From Bacteroidota bacterium (GTDB taxonomy: Bacteria; Bacteroidota; Ignavibacteria; SZUA-365), in contig QKAF01000009.1 of the NCBI GenBank assembly GCA_003246455.1, positions 1-64,000 of the forward strand: a stretch of 64,000 nt of DNA, in the 5' to 3' direction. Below, one piece after another: positions 58,602 to 64,000 of this stretch. The stretch's first letter is position 1; each line of letters starts with the position of its first letter. Below the pieces are notes generated by a model. It did not search any database. It worked only from the letters and a program-made list of their open reading frames with translations, and was not told the origin of the DNA. The position numbers and the translations under genes were made by a program.

Positions 58602-59740
58602 CAGGAGCCGCTGCCTCCGGCGGAACCGGCGGTGCGAACGCCCTCGCCGGCGCGTATGACGGCGTCGCGCACGCGGTCGACTTCGAGATGCTCCATGCAG
58701 CGATATTCCTCGTTGCGGCAGGTCGCCTGGAAAAAGCAGGTGCACGGTTTCGACGGTTCGAGAATTTCGCCGCGTCCGTACAGTTCGAATTCGTGACGGT
58801 TGAAAATGTTGTTGAACAGAATCAACGGCTTTTTCAGACCGATTGCAAGATGCATGGCCATGGTCACCGCCGATACGATGACGTCGCAGCGATCCATCAG
58901 CGCAATGAAATCCTTGAGCGGGAAATGTCCGAGGTACAGGCCGTCGGACGCCGCCGCAAAGGCAATATTCTTTTCGTGTTCCTGCTCGCCGCCGAGAAAC
59001 AGCGGCTGATACCCCGCTTCCCGAAGCGATACAGCCAGTTCGATCCAGTACGCGTCCGGCCAGAGGCGGCTGGTCCACCGTCCCCCGCATCCGGTGTTGA
59101 GACCGATCACCGGACGGTCCTTCGAAATGCGCACGCCTTTCTCCTCGGCCGCGGTTTCAAGATCGAAACGGCGATCGAGGTCGAGCACGTACTCCTCCCC
59201 CTTCCATTCGAATCCGCAAACCTCGAAGATCTCCTGCACGTAGTGTTTCGTGTTCGCCTTGTTGAGATCGTCGAAGATGCCGGTATTGAACTTGTGCCGG
59301 GCGTCCGCGTCGACGGGAGCACAGATGCCGCCGTGCAGCGTGAACCCTTTCTTGACGCCCGCCTCGATGCGCGCCGCAAGTGCGCAGGCCTCGAGGTCCT
59401 TGTCGAGATTGATCAGCAGGTCGAAGCGGATCGCGAGCAGCGCCGCGACGCTGGCCGCGTCGAATCGAAGCTTGCGGTCCACGCCGGCGGGCAGCACGTC
59501 GGGCGTGAGTGTGAGCCACCAGATGCGCGCCGCCGGATATTCGGCGCGGAGGCGCTCGAGCAGCGGCGTGGTGCGGATGACGTCCCCGATGGCGCCCAGC
59601 TTGATGATCAGAATGTTGCCGTCCGTCGGATCATAATGCGTGCAGTCGACACAGTGCACACCCTCGCGTTTGTGCGGGGCGCAGGGGATGTCGCCGCGAA
59701 AATGCCGGCAGTCGGACTTGTAGACAATGGGTTCGTTCAT
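58601..59740 (-). CDS. GT9 (heptosyltransferase-like) protein with cysteine-rich ends
   Basis: 379 residues. GT9 core: ILIIKLGAIGDVIRTTPLLERL, LNTGCGGRWTSRLWP and SAVTMAMHLAIGLKKPLILF. In front is a 35-residue extension with CRHFRGDIPCAPHKREGVHCVDC (Cys spaced C-x8-C-x9-C-x2-C), and the C-terminus has CTCFFQATCRNEEYRC. These could bind a metal or form a small structural knot. The function is LPS-core type sugar transfer. Its end overlaps the GT4 start (TGATG). Confidence 0.86.
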   Translation of the reverse strand: MNEPIVYKSDCRHFRGDIPCAPHKREGVHCVDCTHYDPTDGNILIIKLGAIGDVIRTTPLLERLRAEYPAARIWWLTLTPDVLPAGVDRKLRFDAASVAALLAIRFDLLINLDKDLEACALAARIEAGVKKGFTLHGGICAPVDADARHKFNTGIFDDLNKANTKHYVQEIFEVCGFEWKGEEYVLDLDRRFDLETAAEEKGVRISKDRPVIGLNTGCGGRWTSRLWPDAYWIELAVSLREAGYQPLFLGGEQEHEKNIAFAAASDGLYLGHFPLKDFIALMDRCDVIVSAVTMAMHLAIGLKKPLILFNNIFNRHEFELYGRGEILEPSKPCTCFFQATCRNEEYRCMEHLEVDRVRDAVIRAGEGVRTAGSAGGSGS

Positions 59741-59848
59741 TTCACTCGTTGTTGTGATTCCGGAAGCGGGGGTTTTCTGATGGTTGACACCGCGTCGGCC
59801 CGGAGTTTGTCCGCAGCACGCGCGTGCGGCGCTCGCGCGCCGCGGCGG

Positions 59849-60790
59849 TTACTCGTGCAGCTCGCTGATGCTGTAGTCGCCCGCTTTGGCATCGGATTTC
59901 GTTATCATCTCGGCGAGGAGTCCCGTGGAGATGAGCTGTATCCCGAGCAGCATGAGCAGGACGCCCAGCAGAAGCATCGGCCGGTCACCCACCGGATACC
60001 CCATGAGCCATTCCACCGTCATCCAGGTGTTGATCATCAGTCCCAGCATCAGCATCGCGCCGCCCAGTGTCCCGAAGACGTGCAGCGGCCGCTGCGTGTA
60101 CCGCGAAGTGAACATGACGGTCAGCAGATCGAGGAAGCCCTTGAAGAAACGGCTCAGGCCGAATTTCGTGTGCCCGTATTTTCGCGGATGATGCTGCACG
60201 GCCAGTTCGGTGACGGTGAAGCCCGCCATTTTGGCCAGCACGGGAATGTAGCGGTGCATCTCGCCATAGATGTTCACCGATTTCACGACTTCATGGCGAT
60301 AGGCCTTGAGCCCGCAGTTGAAATCGTGAATGGGGATGCCCGACATCTTGCCGGTCACGAAATTGAAGAACTTCGAGGGAATCGTTTTGGAGATCGGATC
60401 GTAGCGTTTCTTCTTCCAGCCGGAAACCATGTCCCAGCCTTCCTCGATCCTGGCGATGAGGAGCGGAATCTCGGCGGGATCGTCCTGCAGATCGGCGTCC
60501 ATCGTGATGACGTACCGCCCGCGCGCTTTTTCGAAGCCTACGGCAAGTGCGGCGGACTTTCCATAGTTCCGGCGAAAGCGCACGACCTTGAAGCGCGCGT
60601 CGCGCTCATGCAGGCTGCGCATCAGTTCCAGCGAGCCGTCGTGGGAACCGTCATCGATGAACCAGACTTCCCAGTGGGGCGTCATCCCGGACAGGACTTC
60701 ATCGAGTCGGGCCGAGAGTTCCGGCAGGGAATCCTTTTCATTATAGGAAGGGATGACGACCGAAATTTCGGCGGCCTGCGTATCCTGCAT
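59849..60790 (-). CDS. GT2 polyprenyl-phosphate glycosyltransferase (DPM1/GtrB-like)
   Basis: 313 residues from ATG 60790; TTG 60838 is an alternative but adds a poor N-terminus without an SD site. The GT2 domain has ISVVIPSYNEKDSLPEL, the Asp-containing FIDDGSHDGS and TMDADLQDDPAEIP. Two or three membrane spans end the protein (GGAMLMLGLMINTW; MLLLGVLLMLLGIQLISTGLLAEMI). It should make a polyprenyl-phosphate sugar for a GT-C enzyme such as the one encoded at 55.7 kb, a plausible partner in the same operon. Confidence 0.9.
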   Translation of the reverse strand: MQDTQAAEISVVIPSYNEKDSLPELSARLDEVLSGMTPHWEVWFIDDGSHDGSLELMRSLHERDARFKVVRFRRNYGKSAALAVGFEKARGRYVITMDADLQDDPAEIPLLIARIEEGWDMVSGWKKKRYDPISKTIPSKFFNFVTGKMSGIPIHDFNCGLKAYRHEVVKSVNIYGEMHRYIPVLAKMAGFTVTELAVQHHPRKYGHTKFGLSRFFKGFLDLLTVMFTSRYTQRPLHVFGTLGGAMLMLGLMINTWMTVEWLMGYPVGDRPMLLLGVLLMLLGIQLISTGLLAEMITKSDAKAGDYSISELHE

Positions 60791-60868
60791 GCTCGCCTGG
60801 CTCTGTGCCGCGGAAGGACTGTGTTGCGCTGTCTGCAAATCGTGGCTGTCAATTGATATAAAAAATGA

Positions 60869-60897
60869 AAAATATCAGGATCGGGGCTGAGATGCAA
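60869..60897 (-). promoter_or_regulatory. Predicted promoter of the glycosyltransferase operon
   Basis: Minus strand TTGCAT, 17 bases, then TATTTT followed by T. The expected transcript start is about 75 bases before ATG 60790. Confidence 0.55.
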
Positions 60898-60991
60898 TGA
60901 ATGAAAAGTGTTACCTTGCGGGTTTGATGTCTGCCTGCGCCAGCCGCTCCGGCGTCGGCCTCACCGTCCGGCGATACTCGACACAGCATTC

Positions 60992-62263
60992 ATGTGGACA
61001 TTCTTCTATAACCTGTTCGTCCTGCCGCCGCTCTGGCTCGCGTTTCGCGTGCTCTGGCTTTTCAACCGCAAGGTCCGGCGCGGGCTTCGCGGCCGCCACA
61101 GCTCGCTGCAGAGGCTGCGCGTGTTCATCCGCAACAATCCCGGCAGCCGTCGCCTGTGGGTGCACGCCTCGTCCATGGGAGAGTTCGAGCAGGCCAAACC
61201 GATTATCGAAGCGCTTCGCGAGCGTGATCCGGACCTCGTGATCATCGCCTCGTTCTTCTCTCCGTCGGGCTATGAAAACAACCTGCGGTACCGCGCCGTC
61301 GACGCCGTGGTGTATATCCCCTTCGACACACCGTTCCGCGCCCGCCGCTTTCTCGAACTGATGCAGCCGACGGCCGCGGTGTTCATCCGCTATGACGTCT
61401 GGCCGAACCATATCTGGGCCTGTCGACGCATGGGCATTCCCGTCATGCTCGCCAACGCCACGCTCCGGGAAAACTCGGGCCGCCTGTTCCCCCTTATCCG
61501 CCGATTCCACCGCCGCGTTTTCAACAGCATGGACGCCATCCTCACCGTATCGGAGAGCGATGCCGCGGTGTTCCGCTGGCTCCGTCTGCAGCATCCGCTG
61601 ATCGAGGCGGTGGGGGATACGCGCTACGACCGCGTGGCAGGGAAAGCCGCGCTTTCGCGGAAACGCACGCTCGTACCGGAGCGCATTCTCAAGGGACGAA
61701 AGGTCATCGTCGCAGGGAGCAGCTGGCCTGAAGACGAGGAGATGCTGCTTCCCGCGCTCTTCCGGCTGCTCGACGAGGATCCGGAACTGCTCTGCGTGGT
61801 CGTGCCGCATGAACCGACGATCGATCACCTGGAATTCCTCGAATACCGTCTCAACGGCACTATCCCCTCGCTGCGTTTCTCCTACCTGCAGTCGTGGAAC
61901 GGAGAGCGGGTGCTGATCGTGGACAGCATCGGCATCCTCCTGCCGCTGTATGCCGTGGCCAGCGTGGCCTTCGTCGGCGGCGGATTCAAGAGCAACGTGC
62001 ACAATACACTGGAACCTGCCGCCTACGGGATCCCCGTATTATACGGTCCGAAAATCGGCAACAGCCAGGAAGCGCGGGAACTTGCGGCTGCGGGCGGCGG
62101 ATTCATCGTGCGTTCGGAAGAAGAAATCGAGTCCACGCTCCGCACCCTTCTCGCCGACTCCGGCCGCCGCGCGGAGGCGGGTGCCGCTGCCGGCCGCTTC
62201 GTTGCCGAGCGCTCCGGTTCCACCGCCCATATCCTCACGCGTCTCCTGCCGATGATCGACTGA
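60992..62263 (+). CDS. waaA: 3-deoxy-D-manno-octulosonic acid (Kdo) transferase
   Basis: 423 residues from ATG 60992; the track start 84 bases earlier adds an unlikely Arg/Pro-rich segment. N-terminal membrane anchor (FFYNLFVLPPLWLAFRVLWLF), then LWVHASSMGEFEQAKPIIEAL with the catalytic-type Glu, ASFFSPSGYEN, the IRYDVWPNHIWAC motif, VAGSSWPEDEEML and GGGFKSNVHNTLEPAAYGIPVLYGP in the CMP-Kdo domain. It adds Kdo to lipid A, confirming an LPS-containing outer membrane. Confidence 0.96.
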   Translation: MWTFFYNLFVLPPLWLAFRVLWLFNRKVRRGLRGRHSSLQRLRVFIRNNPGSRRLWVHASSMGEFEQAKPIIEALRERDPDLVIIASFFSPSGYENNLRYRAVDAVVYIPFDTPFRARRFLELMQPTAAVFIRYDVWPNHIWACRRMGIPVMLANATLRENSGRLFPLIRRFHRRVFNSMDAILTVSESDAAVFRWLRLQHPLIEAVGDTRYDRVAGKAALSRKRTLVPERILKGRKVIVAGSSWPEDEEMLLPALFRLLDEDPELLCVVVPHEPTIDHLEFLEYRLNGTIPSLRFSYLQSWNGERVLIVDSIGILLPLYAVASVAFVGGGFKSNVHNTLEPAAYGIPVLYGPKIGNSQEARELAAAGGGFIVRSEEEIESTLRTLLADSGRRAEAGAAAGRFVAERSGSTAHILTRLLPMID

Positions 62264-62310
62264 CGCCGCGCGGGTGCTTTCCGCCGTTGGTCTTTCCCTG
62301 CCTACGAGCG

Positions 62311-63078
62311 CTATTTGCGCTCCAGCGCCTTCGCCTCGTCCCAGTATCGGTCCATTTCTTCCAGCGTGGCATCGCGCGGGTCCATCCCCTGTTCCCGTAC
62401 GCGCCGCTCCACGTGGCGGAAGCGGCGATCGAACTTGTCGATGGTGCGCCGCAGGGCGTCCTCGGGATTGACCTTGATGAAGCGGGTGAAGTTGACGATG
62501 GAAAACAGCAGGTCCCCGACCTCCTCCTCCATGTCGCTTCCGCTGCGGCGCTCGACCGCCTCCCGCAGTTCCTCGAGCTCCTCCTGCACCTTCTTCCAGA
62601 CATCCTCGCGGTGTTCCCAGTCGAACCCGATCTTCGAGGCCTTGTCCTGCATCCGGTGCGCCTTCAGCAGCGCCGGCAGCGAGCGCGGCACGCCGTCGAT
62701 CACCGACTCCCGCCCTTCTTCCATTTTTATCTGCTCCCAGTTTTTCAGCACCTCGGTGGAATCCTCCACTTTCGTATCGCCGAAAATATGCGGGTGGCGC
62801 CGGACCAGCTTCTCGATGATCGCGCGAAGAACGTCGTTGATGTCGAATCGGCCCTCCTCCTCCGCGATGCGGCTGTGGAACACCACGTGCAGCAGCAGAT
62901 CGCCGAGTTCGTGCTGCAGGTCGTCGTCGTTCCGATGATCGATCGCTTCCACGACCTCGTAGGCTTCTTCGATGGTATGCCCCTTGATCGAGTCGTTGGT
63001 CTGTTCACGGTCCCACGGACATTCATTCCGCAGCCGGCGCATGATGGAGAGAAGTTCGTCGAATGTATGAGGATGCAT
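62311..63078 (-). CDS. mazG: Nucleoside triphosphate pyrophosphohydrolase MazG
   Basis: 255 residues from ATG 63078 (GGAG in front); the track ORF adds 30 residues with no family similarity. Two MazG domains are visible: CPWDREQTNDSIKGHTIEEAYEVVEAI with ELGDLLLHVVFHSRIAEEE, and VQEELEELREAVE with EEEVGDLLFSIVNFTRF. The ExxE-type magnesium sites are intact. It hydrolyses non-canonical or excess NTPs. The stop codon lies inside a small GAGCGC/GCGCTC hairpin without a T run. Confidence 0.95.
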   Translation of the reverse strand: MHPHTFDELLSIMRRLRNECPWDREQTNDSIKGHTIEEAYEVVEAIDHRNDDDLQHELGDLLLHVVFHSRIAEEEGRFDINDVLRAIIEKLVRRHPHIFGDTKVEDSTEVLKNWEQIKMEEGRESVIDGVPRSLPALLKAHRMQDKASKIGFDWEHREDVWKKVQEELEELREAVERRSGSDMEEEVGDLLFSIVNFTRFIKVNPEDALRRTIDKFDRRFRHVERRVREQGMDPRDATLEEMDRYWDEAKALERK

Positions 63079-63121
63079 GGGTCTCCGGGGCCTCGTAAAT
63101 GGACAAATCAGTTTCGCTCCG

Positions 63122-63205
63122 TTCAAGCTAGTTAAAAATCGCTGGAGCCAAAAACGGACCTGCCGCACCCTCCTTGCACAATCCCCGTGAAAAACCTAGC
63201 TTGAA
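63122..63205. promoter_or_regulatory. 10-bp inverted repeat with mirrored -10 boxes between mazG and ftsX
   Basis: TTCAAGCTAG (63122-63131) and CTAGCTTGAA (63196-63205) are exact reverse complements. Each arm contains TAGCTTG, placed as the -10 box for mazG (minus) and ftsX (plus). The mazG side has only a weak -35 box. Confidence 0.4.
63174..63202 (+). promoter_or_regulatory. Predicted ftsX promoter
   Basis: TTGCAC, 17 bases, then TAGCTT followed by G. The transcript would begin about 17 bases before the ATG. Confidence 0.5.
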
Positions 63206-63225
63206 AATTGACAAACTGTGGCCTC

Positions 63226-64000
63226 ATGAGTGTCTCCTATACGCTGAAAGAAAGTTTTGCGGGATTCAGGCGGAACAGGTCCGCCTCGCTGATCACCGTC
63301 TTCACGGTGAGCATCTCCCTGTTGCTGCTCGGCGTATTCGTGATCATCACGATGAACTTCGCGACCTTCGTGGATCAGATCCGTTCGCGCGTGGATCTCG
63401 AAGTCTTCCTGTCTTCGGAAATGAGCGAGAGTCAGCAGGAAGGGATGACGCGCATACTGAGCAATATCCCGGGGGTGGAAGAGGTCTCGTTCATCTCCAA
63501 GGAGGACGCGGCGAAAATTTTCAAGCAGGATTTCGGCGAGAGTTTCGATGACATTCTCGACGACAACCCGCTCCCGCAGAGTTACCGCCTGTCCATCCAG
63601 GAGGGGTACAACAACGCCGACAGCGTGCAGATCATCGCGGCGCGGGTCGAGAAACTGCAGATGGTGGAAAGCGTGCACTACCGCAAACAGCTGCTGCAGC
63701 TGATCGATCGCCGTGCGCGCGCGTTCGGCTACGCGGCCGGCTTCATCGGCATGATTCTCGCGCTCAGCGCGATCATCCTCGTCGCGAACACCATCCGTCT
63801 CACCATCTACGCGAAACGGCATATCATCCGCACCATGAAGCTCGTCGGAGCGACCTCAATGCTCATCCGCCTTCCCTTCCTGATCGAGGGCGCGTTTCAC
63901 GGCATCATCGGCGGGGTGATCGCCTCGCTGCTCATCGACATCGTCTTCACGTTCTTCATCCAGCCGCTGTCGGAAGACCTGCTGGTGAACATCGGCGTGA
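63226..64000 (+). CDS. ftsX: Cell-division protein FtsX (3' end outside window)
   Basis: 258 codons are visible from ATG 63226; absent from the ORF track because no stop lies in the window. N-terminal cytosolic part (SYTLKESFAGFRRNRSASLIT), first membrane span (ISLLLLGVFVIITMNFATF), an extracytoplasmic domain (about 50-165, with FISKEDAAKIFKQDFGE) and the next spans (GMILALSAIILVANTIRLTIYAKR; GIIGGVIASLLIDIVFTFF). It is the membrane partner of the FtsE ATPase and controls peptidoglycan hydrolases at the septum. No ftsE precedes it here, so ftsE lies elsewhere. Confidence 0.93.
   Translation, partial: MSVSYTLKESFAGFRRNRSASLITVFTVSISLLLLGVFVIITMNFATFVDQIRSRVDLEVFLSSEMSESQQEGMTRILSNIPGVEEVSFISKEDAAKIFKQDFGESFDDILDDNPLPQSYRLSIQEGYNNADSVQIIAARVEKLQMVESVHYRKQLLQLIDRRARAFGYAAGFIGMILALSAIILVANTIRLTIYAKRHIIRTMKLVGATSMLIRLPFLIEGAFHGIIGGVIASLLIDIVFTFFIQPLSEDLLVNIGV

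Noticed and set aside
58688-60856. 722-aa plus-strand ORF
   Set aside because: Covers two real minus-strand glycosyltransferase genes and the gap between them; no recognisable domain.
63079-63225. Possible tRNA in the mazG-ftsX gap
   Set aside because: A GTTCAAG stretch resembles a T-arm, but no acceptor stem or anticodon arm can be built.

Overview
The window looks like a chromosomal segment of a GC-rich, Gram-negative, free-living bacterium of the FCB superphylum, most likely near the Ignavibacteria/Kapabacteria/Chlorobi branch of Bacteroidota relatives. Evidence: a C-terminal type IX secretion sorting domain on a heparinase-like protein, DUF5723 and DUF3857 proteins, a Kdo transferase (LPS), patatin/POTRA/barrel and other outer-membrane proteins, and pterin genes resembling those of Chlorobium. 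No mobile element, CRISPR array, rRNA or tRNA gene was recognised. The lineage is inferred from family content only.

Layout. 1-2.5 kb: 5' part of a DUF3857 gene, an isolated rpsD (S4) and a DUF4870 membrane protein. 2.6-12.3 kb: a nine-gene operon for tryptophan degradation by the kynurenine / 2-aminomuconate route (AMS dehydrogenase, aminomuconate deaminase, 3-hydroxyanthranilate dioxygenase, ACMSD, cyclase-type formamidase, kynureninase, kynurenine monooxygenase, tryptophan dioxygenase), ending in a coupled RsmB-type rRNA methyltransferase. 12.3-17.9 kb (minus): GT9, ICMT-like protein, LarA-family protein, secreted NHL protein and a GT4. 18-19.4 kb: tryptophanase with its own promoter and terminator, so two Trp-degrading routes lie within 20 kb. 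19.5-24.6 kb: BY-kinase (Wzc-like), SLBB protein and an EF-G-like GTPase with a TTG start.

24.7-33 kb (plus): cinA-pyrR-pyrB-pyrC, a lipoprotein, a GT2 fused to a degenerate polyprenyl-phosphate phosphoglycosyltransferase, accA and a thioesterase. 33-42.2 kb: surface proteins (T9SS heparinase-like enzyme, large lipoprotein, DUF5723 barrel, patatin-POTRA-barrel). 42.3-50.6 kb (minus): pepA; an operon bcp-DUF3501-PTPS-folE-SDR-SDR that looks like tetrahydrobiopterin synthesis; a second peroxiredoxin with dodecin; glycogen phosphorylase. 50.8-60.8 kb (minus): LCP-like protein, a lipoprotein lytic transglycosylase with six LysM domains, and four LPS/glycan glycosyltransferases. 61-64 kb: waaA (plus), mazG (minus), 5' part of ftsX (plus).

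Genes are tightly packed, with many ATGA/GTGA/TGATG stop-start overlaps and no gene-free stretch above 300 bases. Many intergenic regions carry the same promoter-like pattern, TTGnnn, 16-18 bases, then TAnnTT(G/T/A); this appears to be the housekeeping promoter here. Starts were chosen by Shine-Dalgarno sites, overlaps and signal peptides, and often differ from the longest ORF in the track.
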